NCBI RefSeq assembly: GCF_040939305.1
Contig: NZ_CP162511.1
Coordinates: forward strand, 868,001 to 932,000
Direction: 5' to 3'
Length of the DNA stretch: 64,000 nt
Source of the DNA: Herbiconiux sp. A18JL235
GTDB taxonomy: Bacteria; Actinomycetota; Actinomycetes; Actinomycetales; Microbacteriaceae
Under the pieces are notes generated by a model. That model was not told the DNA's origin. It saw only the letters and a program-made list of their open reading frames with translations, and ran no database searches. The translations under genes and the position numbers were made by a program. Below, piece after piece: positions 49,839 to 58,292 of this stretch; position 1 is the first letter of the stretch; each line of letters opens with the position of its first letter.

Positions 49839-50674
49839 GCGGCGTCGGCGACGAGCCGCCGCCGGTAGCCGTCGGCGTCGCGCTCGATGAGTCCGTCGCG
49901 CTCGAACCGGTCGAGCCAGCCCTGCATCGGCCAGCTGCCCCAGCGGTCGTGGAAGGTGCGCGCGTTGCGCAGGATGTCGTCGAGGTGCTCGACGGGCGGG
50001 CTGGTCACGGGGTGGTGCTGGTGGTACGCGCGGGCGGCGCCGATCCAGGCCAGCTGCACACCGCGCATCCGCGCCGTGAAGGCGATGTCGGTGTCTTCGC
50101 CCCCGTAGCCGGAGTAACCCTCGTGGAATCCGCCGATCCGCCGCCACACCTCGTCGGTGAGCGCGAACGAGAGCGACCAGAACAGCTCGTGCGGCCCGCC
50201 GAGCTCCACCTCGCCCGGCGCGGGTGACGGCCGGGCGGCGTGCGGGCTGTCGAGGGCCGGCAGCTCGTCGAGCCGGTACCCGCCGGGGCCGGGCGCGGGA
50301 AGGTAGGTGACCGGCCCGCAGAGCAGCCGGTCGGCGGTGGCCGGATGCTCGGCGGCAGCCACGTAGGCATCGATCGCCCCGGGCGCGGGTACGCAGTCGA
50401 CGTCGAGGAAGACGAAGGTCGATGCACCGTGCAGGGTGGCGGTGGCGGCGCCCACATTGCGTGCCCGGGCGAGCGGAAGCGTGCGGGAAGCCGGCACGTG
50501 CCTCACCACCACGTCGGGGTGGTGGAGCGCCGGCAGCGCCTCGAGCCCCGGGTCCCCCATCGCGACCACGACATGGAGGAACGGATGCGCGCCCGGCCGG
50601 GCGAGCGCCTCCCGCTGGAGGGTCAGGTGGTCGTGGCGGCCGCGCACCACGGTGATGACGGCGGTGCGGGTCAT
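49835..50674 (-). CDS. Family 2-type glycosyltransferase
   Basis: 279 residues. GT-A fold: AVITVVRGRHDHLTLQREAL at the N-terminus, metal-binding FLDVDCVPAPGAIDAYV (DxD-like), and the acceptor-side GYGGEDTDIAFTARMRG with the catalytic ED pair. No membrane segment. The stop overlaps the ATP-grasp gene's GTG and the ATG overlaps the stop of the gene before it. The donor sugar cannot be told. Confidence 0.88.
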   Translation of the reverse strand: MTRTAVITVVRGRHDHLTLQREALARPGAHPFLHVVVAMGDPGLEALPALHHPDVVVRHVPASRTLPLARARNVGAATATLHGASTFVFLDVDCVPAPGAIDAYVAAAEHPATADRLLCGPVTYLPAPGPGGYRLDELPALDSPHAARPSPAPGEVELGGPHELFWSLSFALTDEVWRRIGGFHEGYSGYGGEDTDIAFTARMRGVQLAWIGAARAYHQHHPVTSPPVEHLDDILRNARTFHDRWGSWPMQGWLDRFERDGLIERDADGYRRRLVADAA

Positions 50675-51798
50675 GAGGCGAGCTCCAGGGACGGGCCGTC
50701 GCCGGCCGCGGTGGCGGGCGGTGGGGTGTCGGAGGCGCGCGCTCCGAGTGGCTCGGCTGCCGCGCCCGCCCCGCTCGTCGCGCCCGCTCCACCCGCCGAG
50801 ACCGCCGCGATCGCAGCCGCGGCCCGGGAGGCGCCACGGCCGTCGTTCCAGCTTCGCCACGCCGAACCGTCGCTCTCGCAGGCCTGCGTGAGCAGCTCGC
50901 CCCAGTCGGCCGAGTCGAAGCTCTCGGCGACGACGGCCGGCCAGGCGCCCGCCTCGAGCACGGCGGCGGTATGGCGCTGCTCGTCGTGGGGGCGGCGCTG
51001 CGGGATGACGACCGCCGGCCGCCGGGCCGCCGACACGTCGGCGATCGCGCCCTGACCGGCGTGGGTGACCACGACGTCGGTGCGGCGCAGCAGCGGCCAC
51101 GGGTCGTCGACCCAGGAGGCGTCGCCGCCGACGAGGGTCCAGTCCCATCCGGGCGCGACGCGACGGGCCCGCTCGAGCGACTCGTCGGAGACCCCGCCCC
51201 CGCCCCGCCCGTTCAGCACGAGCACGCGCGGCCTCCGCTTCGGCGCCGTGGTGGGGTGGGGCTGAGCGTGCCGACCGGCTGCGGTCGCGAAGCGCGAGAT
51301 GGCACCGACCGGAAGATGCCGCGACCGCGCCGCATCGTCGAGCCCCTCGAGCATCCCGGCGGCCCCCGCCGGCCACGCGGAGAGGATGAGGCTCGACGCG
51401 GCGAAACCCAGCCGGTGGGCCTCGTCGTCGCGCCGGCCCGGCAGGGCGAACGACACCACGGGCACACCGTGCAGCCGCGCGAGCAGCGCGACCTCGATCG
51501 AGACGTCCGAGACGACAGCCGTCGGGCCGGCACGGTTGATCCACGACGCGATGCGCGCCATCCGCCGCCGCAGCCCCTCGTGGCGCAGCGGCACCCAGTG
51601 CAGCCGGCCATCCGCATCCGTCGTCGCCCGGTCCACCGGCTCGGTGTCGTCGAGCGGCAGCTGCACCCACGGGCCGCGCCAGCCGGCGGGTCTCGGCAGC
51701 GACGACAGACCCGTCACCGGCTCGTCGAGCTGAGCGGCGATCGCCGTCGCCCGCACGGCGTGGCCCTGGCCCACGTGGTGCACGTAGTACCCGATCAT
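50671..51798 (-). CDS. MurG-like/GT28-type glycosyltransferase
   Basis: 375 residues of GT-B fold. It opens with MIGYYVHHVGQGHAVRA, the donor-transfer glycine loop with catalytic-type His seen in MGT/GT28 proteins. The C-terminal half contains VLVLNGRGGGG and THAGQGAIADVSAARRPAVVIP, the UDP-sugar site. The last 40 residues are an Ala/Gly-rich, probably disordered tail. It overlaps neighbours on both sides by four bases. It likely adds one sugar of a surface glycan. Confidence 0.85.
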   Translation of the reverse strand: MIGYYVHHVGQGHAVRATAIAAQLDEPVTGLSSLPRPAGWRGPWVQLPLDDTEPVDRATTDADGRLHWVPLRHEGLRRRMARIASWINRAGPTAVVSDVSIEVALLARLHGVPVVSFALPGRRDDEAHRLGFAASSLILSAWPAGAAGMLEGLDDAARSRHLPVGAISRFATAAGRHAQPHPTTAPKRRPRVLVLNGRGGGGVSDESLERARRVAPGWDWTLVGGDASWVDDPWPLLRRTDVVVTHAGQGAIADVSAARRPAVVIPQRRPHDEQRHTAAVLEAGAWPAVVAESFDSADWGELLTQACESDGSAWRSWNDGRGASRAAAAIAAVSAGGAGATSGAGAAAEPLGARASDTPPPATAAGDGPSLELAS

Positions 51799-52868
51799 GC
51801 GGCGCGCTCCAGCGCGATCGACTCCTCGTACAGAAGCTCGTACCGCTCCACCATCGCGCCGATCGAGCAGGTGCGCAGAGCGTGGAGGCGCACCGCGTCG
51901 CGGGGGAGCGCCGAGGCCTCCACGAGGGCGACGGCGAGCGACTCCACGTCGTCGGGGGCGGCGAGCCGCCCGCTGTCGACCGAGACGATCTCGGGCAGCG
52001 CGCCGCGGGCGAACGCCGCCACCGGCGTGCCCGTCGACATCGATTCCGCCGCCACCAGCCCGTACGGCTCCTCCCAGGTCGGGGTGACCGCCGTCACCGC
52101 CGCCCGCCCCACATGGTGCGCCAGTTCCCGCGACCCGAGGTGGCCGAGGTACCGGATGCGCTCGTCGAGGTGCGGTTCGATGTGCTCGGCGAAATACGCC
52201 CGGTCGAACACCGGGCCCGCGAGATCGAGCCGCAGCCCGGCCAGCTTCGCCGCCGTGATCGCGAGGTGGGGTGCCTTCTCGGCCACCAGCCTGCCGAACC
52301 AGATCGCCGCGTCGCCACCGGGGCCCGGCCGCCAACGTGCCGTGTCGACCCCGTTCAGGATGACGGAGGCGGAGGTGCTCCCTCTCCACTGCCTGGCCGT
52401 GAACCGGCTCACAGCGACGCACCTCGCCGACGGGGTGAGACGCATCGCCGACTCCAGCCACGGCGTGGGCGGGGTGTGCAGCGTCGTCACCATCGGGATG
52501 TCGAGGGTCTCTGACATGGCCACCGGCAGGTGATGAAGGCTGTTGTTGTGCACGACGTCGAAGCGCGAGCCGCCCGAGCGGGCCAGCTCGAGCATGAGTC
52601 CGAGGTAGGCGTGGTGCTCCTGCATCCAGTGCTCGGGGGGCGCCGCCACATCAGACCGCGCGGTCTCCGACGAGCTGAACGGATGCACGGGAAGGGTCGT
52701 CGCCGAGAGCGCCGGGTCGGTTCCCGCCGAGGCGAACAGCGTCACCTCGTGGCCGCGGGCCGTGAGTTCCCGGGCGAGGGCGTGGGTGTGGGCCTCGAGG
52801 CCGCCCGCGAACGGCTCGGCGATGGGGAAACGGCTCGACGCGATGAGGCAGACCCGCAACCCCCTCAC
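51795..52868 (-). CDS. Family 4 glycosyltransferase
   Basis: 357 residues, GT-B retaining type. N-terminal VCLIASSRFPIAEPFAGGLEAHTHALARELTARGHEV and FDVVHNNSLHHLPVA, then LNGVDTARWRP, FGRLVAEKAPHLAI and the E-x7-E region EEPYGLVAAESMSTGTPVAAF are classic GT4 motifs. GTG start overlapping the upstream stop. Donor not predictable. Confidence 0.92.
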   Translation of the reverse strand: MRGLRVCLIASSRFPIAEPFAGGLEAHTHALARELTARGHEVTLFASAGTDPALSATTLPVHPFSSSETARSDVAAPPEHWMQEHHAYLGLMLELARSGGSRFDVVHNNSLHHLPVAMSETLDIPMVTTLHTPPTPWLESAMRLTPSARCVAVSRFTARQWRGSTSASVILNGVDTARWRPGPGGDAAIWFGRLVAEKAPHLAITAAKLAGLRLDLAGPVFDRAYFAEHIEPHLDERIRYLGHLGSRELAHHVGRAAVTAVTPTWEEPYGLVAAESMSTGTPVAAFARGALPEIVSVDSGRLAAPDDVESLAVALVEASALPRDAVRLHALRTCSIGAMVERYELLYEESIALERAA

Positions 52869-54076
52869 TGCAGCAGCCCGCGGTAGAGGGCGAGGTGCGC
52901 GGAGGCGACGTTGTCTCGTTGGCGGGCACGCGCATCCGGACTCGCGGGCTGCGGCGGGGGTGCGCTCGCCGCGGCACGCACAGCGCGCGCGAGTGACTGT
53001 TCGTCGAGGCCCGACTCGTCGTGGTGGTACGAGTGCACCGGGCCCTGGTCGGCGTAGTAGCCGCAGTCAGGGGCGACCACCGCGGTGCCGAGGTCGCGGC
53101 AGGCCTCGAGCCAGCCCGAGTGGGTGCCGAAGCGGTAGGGCAGCACCGACACATCGAGTGAGTCGAGGTAGGCCCACAGCTCGTCGTCGGTGAAGAAGTC
53201 GTGAACGTGCAGCTCGAGCGCCCCTTCCTCCTCGCGCCGGCGAAGGAGCCCCGCCAGTTCGGGGTCGAAGCGGGAGCCGGCGGCGTCGAGCACGTCGGAG
53301 TGGCCGTCGACCTGCAGCACCGCACCGGGGATGCCGTCGAGGGCCTCCACCAGCGCCTCGATCACCGGGCCCGGGTTCATGCTGGCGCGAAGGCTCTTCA
53401 CGTGCACGCCCACCCGCACCGGCCGGAGGCGCCCGGGCGAAGGCGAGGGCGAAGCGGGTGCATCGGGGTTCAGCCGCCCCGCCTGACGTTCCCGCATCGT
53501 CTCGAGATCGACGACGTGCGGATGCGGCAGCACCGTCGCGTGGCGCCCCCAGCGACGCTCGATCTCGGCGGCCGCACCCGAGGTCAGGGTGATGAGGGCG
53601 TCGGCGGCGGGGATGAGCACATCCAGCTGCGCGTCGTGCTCACGGCGGTCGGGGTGGTGCGGGTTGCGCAGGTCGTGCACCGTGTAGACGAAGGGCTTGC
53701 GGTGCAGGCGCAGCGCCTCGGTCAGCTCGCGCAGCTCGTCGGGGGTGCGGGCGTCGAAGCCGAACTGCAGGTGGAACACGTCGAACTCGTCGGCGTGCTC
53801 GTGCACCCACTCCGCCTGCAGCATGGCCGGGGGCCACCAGCGCTCGACAGCCGAGCGGCGCGGGTCGTCGGGGTGGGGGTCGGGGAGGCGGTGCACGGGG
53901 GCGGTTTCGCGAGCGGTCGCCGTCTCGGGTTCTCCCGGGCCGCCGTCGACGGGGGAGAGGTGCCGCACGTACACGTGACCGGAGGGCACCGATGCGACCC
54001 TGATCGTCTCACGCCTCGGGGCGTGCCCGGAGTCGAGAAGAGCGGATGCGGAGGGTCGGCGGGCGATATCGGTCAC
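52865..54076 (-). CDS. GT-B glycosyltransferase, family 1/4-like
   Basis: 403 residues from a GTG at 54076; TTCACT lies six bases upstream on the minus strand, a possible leaderless -10, while the frame runs further up. VASVPSGHVYVRHLSP, FDVFHLQFGFD, FVYTVHDLRNPHHPDR (acceptor half) and VDGHSDVLDAAG, VSVLPYRFGTHSGWLEACRDLGTAVVAPDCGYY (donor half) show the fold. The missing classical E-x7-E is replaced by HSGWLEACRD. First gene of the block, so it likely begins the transcript. Confidence 0.8.
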   Translation of the reverse strand: MTDIARRPSASALLDSGHAPRRETIRVASVPSGHVYVRHLSPVDGGPGEPETATARETAPVHRLPDPHPDDPRRSAVERWWPPAMLQAEWVHEHADEFDVFHLQFGFDARTPDELRELTEALRLHRKPFVYTVHDLRNPHHPDRREHDAQLDVLIPAADALITLTSGAAAEIERRWGRHATVLPHPHVVDLETMRERQAGRLNPDAPASPSPSPGRLRPVRVGVHVKSLRASMNPGPVIEALVEALDGIPGAVLQVDGHSDVLDAAGSRFDPELAGLLRRREEEGALELHVHDFFTDDELWAYLDSLDVSVLPYRFGTHSGWLEACRDLGTAVVAPDCGYYADQGPVHSYHHDESGLDEQSLARAVRAAASAPPPQPASPDARARQRDNVASAHLALYRGLLQ

Positions 54077-54218
54077 TCTCCCAGTGAACGGCTCCCAGAG
54101 GAGTTCGCACCGGCCTTGACACGGTGGATCATCGTGGCATGCTTGTCGGTCGTTCACGGAGGGCGCGCATCCGTTCTGCCCCGGCGCCGGTGAGGACGGA
54201 AGGAGCCATGACTCCACC

Positions 54219-54923
54219 TCAGTGGTCGCAGTTCCTAGCGGAGGGCCGCGCCGCCTCGGTGGTGACGATGTCGATCGCCCGCCGGTCGCGCAGCACGTCG
54301 AAGTGCCCGCCCGACGGCAGCCGCACGTTGTGGGCTCCGGGCAGTTCGCTGCCCTCGGGAACGATCGGGTCGAAGCTGCTGAAGACCGACACGATGCGCT
54401 CGTTCACCAGGTCTTCGGAGGCGAGGAGGGCCGTGGTGGGGTCGTCGGCGCGGAAGGCGCGCAGCGTGCTGTTCGGCGCCCAGCGGGCGTATCGGCTGCC
54501 CGAGAACGGGGTGGCCACGGCGACCATGCGCACCAGACGGTGGTCGGGATCGAGCTTCAGCATGGCGTACTTGCCGATCAGCCCGCCCTTGCTGTGGGCG
54601 GCGATGAACACGTCGTCGAGGCCGCGGTCGGCGATGAAGCGGGCGACGAGCTCAGCGCTGTCGATCACCGGGCGGCGGTTGCAGTGCAGCGCGGAGACCA
54701 CGTGCACCGGGTGCCCGCGACGGTGGAGGGCCTCGATCATGGGGCGCATGAAGTGCCACGTCTCGTACACGCCGGGCAGGGCGATGCAGGGGCGCTCGGT
54801 GCCCGAGGCGTAGCGCGCCGGGTCGATGCGGGAGGCCCAGCCGCCGAGCTGCAGGGCGGCGGCGACCACATAGTCCTTCGTGACGCCCTCGGCGAAGGCG
54901 CGGAGGCTGACGGGGGCGCTCAT
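54219..54923 (-). CDS. Alpha/beta hydrolase, lipase-like
   Basis: 234 residues. Oxyanion region ALPGVYETWHFMRPMIEAL, nucleophile elbow AAHSKGGLIGKYAM (Ser in H-S-K-G), acid in SSFDPIVPEG and the late His in PSGGHFDVL form the triad. No signal peptide. It overlaps the next hydrolase gene by four bases. Resembles esterases/lipases acting on lipid-like esters; substrate unknown. Confidence 0.87.
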   Translation of the reverse strand: MSAPVSLRAFAEGVTKDYVVAAALQLGGWASRIDPARYASGTERPCIALPGVYETWHFMRPMIEALHRRGHPVHVVSALHCNRRPVIDSAELVARFIADRGLDDVFIAAHSKGGLIGKYAMLKLDPDHRLVRMVAVATPFSGSRYARWAPNSTLRAFRADDPTTALLASEDLVNERIVSVFSSFDPIVPEGSELPGAHNVRLPSGGHFDVLRDRRAIDIVTTEAARPSARNCDH

Positions 54924-55807
54924 GCGCGGATGCCGCCGACCCGCAGGGCGAGGAACGCCTCGATCTCGCGCGCCACCCGCGGGGCGTCGGTGTGCTGCAG
55001 CACGTGGCCCGGGCCGTCGAGCTCGACGAGGGCGCCGTGCGCTGCACGGTGCGCGAGCTGCTCGCACCACTCGCGCCGGGCGATGGGGTCGTTGCTCCCG
55101 CGCAGCACGAGCACCGGGCCCTTCCACCCTGCGACGGTGTCTTCGAGACGGTAGTCGAGCATCCGTCTGAGGGCCGCACCGAAGCGACGTGGGCGGGTGC
55201 GCAGGTAGTCGGCGGCGATGAGGGCGACCGAGGTGGGCGTCTCGAAGAGGGTGTCGCGCAGCAGGTCGGCCGTCTGCTGCGCGGCGCTGCGCCGGCTCGG
55301 GTCGACGACGGGGGCGGCGAGCACCAGGCCCCGGATGCGAGGAACGGCTCCTCCACGCATGGAACCTCCGCGCACGGAACCTTCGTGCACGGTTTCTTTC
55401 CCCTCGGACTCGTGGCGCGCGGTCTCTCCCCGCACGGTCGCCTGCTCGCGGGCAGCCGCCTCGGCTGCGATCTGAGCGCCCATCGAGTGGCCGACGAGCA
55501 CGGCGTCGGCGATGTCGTGCTCGCCGAGGGCGCGCAGCACGGCATCGGCGAGGTGCGGCACGGTGAGGTGCTGAGGCGGCGGGAGGGTTCCGTCGGGCAT
55601 CCGGTGCCCCGCGAAGCCCGGGAGATCGAGGGTCAGCACCGACCCAGTGCGCCCGATCTCGGCGGCGAGCCGCCTGCTGTAGCGGTGCGACATCCCGATG
55701 CCGGGAACGATCACCACCGTGGGCGTGCGCCGCGTCGTCGTTCCCGCGCTCAAGTCGCCTCGTTGTTCCACCCTCTCCAGCCTGCACCCCTCCGCCGCCG
55801 CGGCCAC
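54920..55807 (-). CDS. Alpha/beta hydrolase with a repeat-encoded insertion
   Basis: 295 residues from GTG at 55807; a later in-frame GTG (protein VEQRGDLSAG) is an alternative. Triad elements: VVIVPGIGMSHRYSRRLAAE oxyanion loop, nucleophile in VLVGHSMGAQIAAEAA, acid in RGSNDPIARR, His in DGPGHVLQH. Between core strands, about residues 120-155, lies a Glu/Gly/Arg-rich insertion encoded partly by 15-base tandem repeats, which may vary in length. Coupled with the adjoining lipase-like gene. Confidence 0.87.
   Translation of the reverse strand: MAAAAEGCRLERVEQRGDLSAGTTTRRTPTVVIVPGIGMSHRYSRRLAAEIGRTGSVLTLDLPGFAGHRMPDGTLPPPQHLTVPHLADAVLRALGEHDIADAVLVGHSMGAQIAAEAAAREQATVRGETARHESEGKETVHEGSVRGGSMRGGAVPRIRGLVLAAPVVDPSRRSAAQQTADLLRDTLFETPTSVALIAADYLRTRPRRFGAALRRMLDYRLEDTVAGWKGPVLVLRGSNDPIARREWCEQLAHRAAHGALVELDGPGHVLQHTDAPRVAREIEAFLALRVGGIRA
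55341..55390. repeat. 15-base repeat inside a hydrolase gene
   Basis: Units GGAACCTCCGCGCAC (55361) and GGAACCTTCGTGCAC (55376) follow a longer related unit at 55341. Being a multiple of three, gains or losses would keep the hydrolase frame. Confidence 0.65.
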
Positions 55808-55866
55808 GGGGTTGACACGGTCGGGCCTAGCTCGCGAGGCTCGGCAGCCCCACCATCGTCGCCGCC

Positions 55867-56376
55867 TCAGGGCCGCGGCATCGCGAGCCCCAGCACGATC
55901 CGCCTGGCCTCACCCGCGCCGTCGTCGTCGATGCGCGTCAGGCCGATCTTCTCGGCGACGCGCTGCGAGGCGCGGTTCTGCGGGTGGATGATCGCCACCA
56001 CTCGATCGGCGGTCGTGTGCTGCCGCGCGAACTCGAGGCAGGCGGTCGCGGCCTCGGTTGCGTACCCACGGCCGTGGAGCTCGGCGCGCATGTGGTAGCC
56101 GACCTCGACGACGGGGGCGCCGCCGAGGTGCTGCACGGTGAGTCCGCAGTCGCCCACGAATCCGCCGTCGTGCGTCTCCACGATCCACAGCCCGAAGCCG
56201 AGGGTCTCGTAGTTGCGTCGGTTCCACGCGATCCAGGCGGACGCCTCGTCGCGGGACTTCGGGGCGGGGTAGTAGCGCATCACCTCGGCGTCACCCAGCA
56301 ACCCGGCCATCGCATCCAGGTCGCGCTCCTCCATCTGCCGGAACCGCAGCCGCTCCGTCGCCTCGGGAACTCCCAT
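55867..56376 (-). CDS. RimJ/RimL-type GNAT acetyltransferase
   Basis: 169 residues. ERLRFRQMEERDLDAMAGLLGDAEVMRYYP is the family opening, the acetyl-CoA loop is MRAELHGRGYATEA, and IIHPQNRASQRVAEKIGLTRI is the conserved end. It acetylates an amino group of a protein N-terminus or small molecule; the target is unknown. Leaderless promoter TAGCGT just upstream. Confidence 0.9.
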   Translation of the reverse strand: MGVPEATERLRFRQMEERDLDAMAGLLGDAEVMRYYPAPKSRDEASAWIAWNRRNYETLGFGLWIVETHDGGFVGDCGLTVQHLGGAPVVEVGYHMRAELHGRGYATEAATACLEFARQHTTADRVVAIIHPQNRASQRVAEKIGLTRIDDDGAGEARRIVLGLAMPRP

Positions 56377-56382
56377 CCTTCG

Positions 56383-56388
56383 ACGCTA
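56383..56388 (-). promoter_or_regulatory. Leaderless -10 element for the GNAT gene
   Basis: Minus-strand TAGCGT, six bases, ATG at 56376. Confidence 0.6.
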
Positions 56389-56412
56389 GCCCTCGTCGCG
56401 AGAGGCCGGCGT

Positions 56413-56661
56413 TCAGGCTCTCGAGGCGGGCGCCTCGACCTCGGCGACGCTCGAGGCTGTGTGGGTGGCAGACGGGTGGTGGGTGTGTCGTCCGGCGATC
56501 GCCCGGGCGATCTCGTTCAACGCCGCGATGATCGCGCCCACGAAGAGCGTCGTGGCGACGACGATCGACTTGAAGAGCGGCCCAGCCTCAGGGCTCATCA
56601 CGACGAGCACCACCACGATCACGACTCCCAGCGCGTACGCCGCCCACGACATCTTCCCCAT
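56413..56661 (-). CDS. Small membrane protein of unknown function
   Basis: 82 residues with two transmembrane segments (YALGVVIVVVLVVMS and SIVVATTLFVGAIIAAL) and a soluble C-terminal tail rich in His, Thr and Ala. No recognisable motif. Leaderless signal TAGCGT at 56668. Conserved-looking but unassigned. Confidence 0.7.
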   Translation of the reverse strand: MGKMSWAAYALGVVIVVVLVVMSPEAGPLFKSIVVATTLFVGAIIAALNEIARAIAGRHTHHPSATHTASSVAEVEAPASRA

Positions 56662-56667
56662 TCCCCG

Positions 56668-56673
56668 ACGCTA
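56668..56673 (-). promoter_or_regulatory. Leaderless -10 element for the small membrane protein
   Basis: Minus-strand TAGCGT, six bases, ATG at 56661. Confidence 0.6.
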
Positions 56674-56777
56674 CAACCCTCCTCGACATAAGTCGACCAC
56701 TACGGCGCCCCTGCGCATCCGATCGCCGGCGCCGTGGGACGATGAGCGCATCCACGCCGCGGCCGAAGGGAGCACCG

Positions 56778-57275
56778 ATGGGGGTCGTCGAGGGTCGCAC
56801 GGATGCTTGTGGTGACGACCACGGGAGGGTCGCGGGCATCGGCGGGCCGGATGACAATGGGCACGGGGCCGCGCTGCCGCATCTGAAGGCGACGCTGTTC
56901 GCAGCGTTGGCGGTCGGCGTCGTGTCCGCGGCGGGGTTCGCGATCGAGCTCATCCGCCGTACCCCGGCCGATGAGCGCGGCTTCATCGCCTTCGGAATCC
57001 TCGCTGCAGCCATGGTGGCCCTCGTCTTCGGCGGAGCAGCGTTGGTCGGCGGAGTGATCGCGTGGGCCATCACCTCGGCCCGGCCGACCTCGCGCGTGCG
57101 CCGCGCACTCCTCGGGGCGATCCTCACCGTCGCACCGGTCGCCGTCCTGGGTGGCGTGTGGGACCTCACCAGCCACACTGCTCCCTGGCTGACCGTGCTC
57201 GCCGCCGCCATCGCCGCCGCGGTCGCATCGGTGACGACCGCACTGCTCGTGGGGCGCAGGCCATCGGGGTCGTGA
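56778..57275 (+). CDS. Membrane protein of unknown function
   Basis: 165 residues from the ATG preceded by GAAGGGAGC; an in-frame ATG 36 bases earlier is possible but lacks a ribosome site. Four hydrophobic segments follow a polar N-terminal 35 residues: ATLFAALAVGVVSAAGFAIEL, GILAAAMVALVFGGAALVGGVIAWAI, LLGAILTVAPVAVLGGVW, WLTVLAAAIAAAVASVTTALLV. No family recognised. Confidence 0.65.
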   Translation: MGVVEGRTDACGDDHGRVAGIGGPDDNGHGAALPHLKATLFAALAVGVVSAAGFAIELIRRTPADERGFIAFGILAAAMVALVFGGAALVGGVIAWAITSARPTSRVRRALLGAILTVAPVAVLGGVWDLTSHTAPWLTVLAAAIAAAVASVTTALLVGRRPSGS

Positions 57276-57329
57276 CGAAGGGAGCATCCGTGTGGGTGCT
57301 GGACGCGCATCCGTCGTTCTGGGGCGGCT

Positions 57330-57349
57330 CCGGTAGTAAGAACTACCGG
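57330..57349 (+). terminator. Short hairpin after the membrane protein gene
   Basis: CCGGTAGT-AAGA-ACTACCGG, eight base pairs and a four-base loop, no T-tract. Possible terminator before the Tat-exported gene. Confidence 0.45.
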
Positions 57350-57408
57350 GTGCGCGGAGGCTGAGGTGACGGCGTCGATAGCGTGAGGGGGACGAGCGGG
57401 GGAGCAGG

Positions 57409-57834
57409 ATGCAGGGGTCGAGGGCGATCGAGGACGCACGGGGCGGCCAGGGTGCAGGCGCGACGCGGCGGGCGGTGCTGAGGAGCGCGGCGTGGGCGGC
57501 GCCGGTCGTCGCGGTGGCGGCGGCGACTCCGCTGGCGGCGGCGAGCACCGCTCCGGGCGGCAGGCTCACCGTGACCAGCAGCGGCTACATGCCCTCGCAG
57601 GACTGGGGCGCCTTCGCGGGCATCGTCGCCAGCCCTCACTACGCCGGCGGGCTCACCGACGACATGATCGTGTTCTCCCACCCGGTCACCATCACTCGCT
57701 GGGTCGTGCTCGACGACGGCCGCGTGCTGCAGCTGTTCTTCATGCCCGACGACCGATCCCTCCCTGGCGTGCGCGCCACCTTCCTGGTGCCGGGTTACGC
57801 GCCACTCCCGTGGAGCTTCGGCTACCCCGAATGA
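57409..57834 (+). CDS. Tat-exported small protein, second family member
   Basis: 141 residues. Twin-arginine signal ATRRAVLRSAAWAAPVVAVAAAT ends near AAAST, about residue 47. The mature region of about 95 residues has aromatic-rich strands (ITRWVVLDDGRVLQLFFMP, RATFLVPGYAPLPWSFGYP) and no known motif. The signal core matches the protein at 22533, and both mature parts end with a pattern of strand, PGY, strand. Ribosome site GGGGGAGCAGG before the ATG. Confidence 0.72.
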   Translation: MQGSRAIEDARGGQGAGATRRAVLRSAAWAAPVVAVAAATPLAAASTAPGGRLTVTSSGYMPSQDWGAFAGIVASPHYAGGLTDDMIVFSHPVTITRWVVLDDGRVLQLFFMPDDRSLPGVRATFLVPGYAPLPWSFGYPE

Positions 57835-58292
57835 GCTCGGCGCACGCCAGACCGCTGCGCCCGCGCACCGGTGCGACCGCGCCGGGCTGCGCCGGCCACG
57901 GCTGTCGAGGTCTCATGACGGCGACCTGTGCACTACCGACGGCCTACATCGGGTTCTGTGGATAATGCCTGCGCCACGTCACTCCGCCCTACTCTGGCGC
58001 GATGGAGCTGCGCTACCCTGTGTTCCTCCTGGCGGCCCTGCTCAGGCGTAGCCGTCGGAGCTCTCGACCGAGCAGGAGCTCCGCCGCGCCTGATAGGAGG
58101 TGTCGCGAGGGCCCTGCCCGCCAGCGCGACCCCACGCCCGCTGCGACGCGGCAAGACCGAAGCTGAGAAACACCCGTGCGATTTTGTTGACCTAGGCGTA
58201 CGGTCGGTCGAGCCGCCGGCGTCCCTCGCATTCGCCCCGTGACCGACCGGCACAAGCGAGACGCACGACGCGAGATTCAGACGGAGGTAGTC
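57835..58292. other. Long gap with a possible decayed gene start
   Basis: No convincing complete gene in this stretch. An ATG at 58002 opens a frame reading MELRYPVFLLAALL like a signal or membrane anchor. The rest becomes Arg-rich and unlike a real protein unless the frame is shifted by one base near 58045. TTGACC at 58189 may be part of a promoter for the MFS gene. Confidence 0.3.

Noticed and set aside
54208..54813. Plus-strand ORF with a good-looking AAGGAG before its ATG and a TTGACA upstream
   Set aside because: It runs antisense to the hydrolase with a clear catalytic triad, and its protein looks like a shadow (Ser/Arg-rich, no domain). The promoter-like element may make an antisense RNA but I have no further support.
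57928..58242. 104-codon plus-strand ORF
   Set aside because: No ribosome site, odd composition and no motif; better explained as non-coding or decayed sequence.
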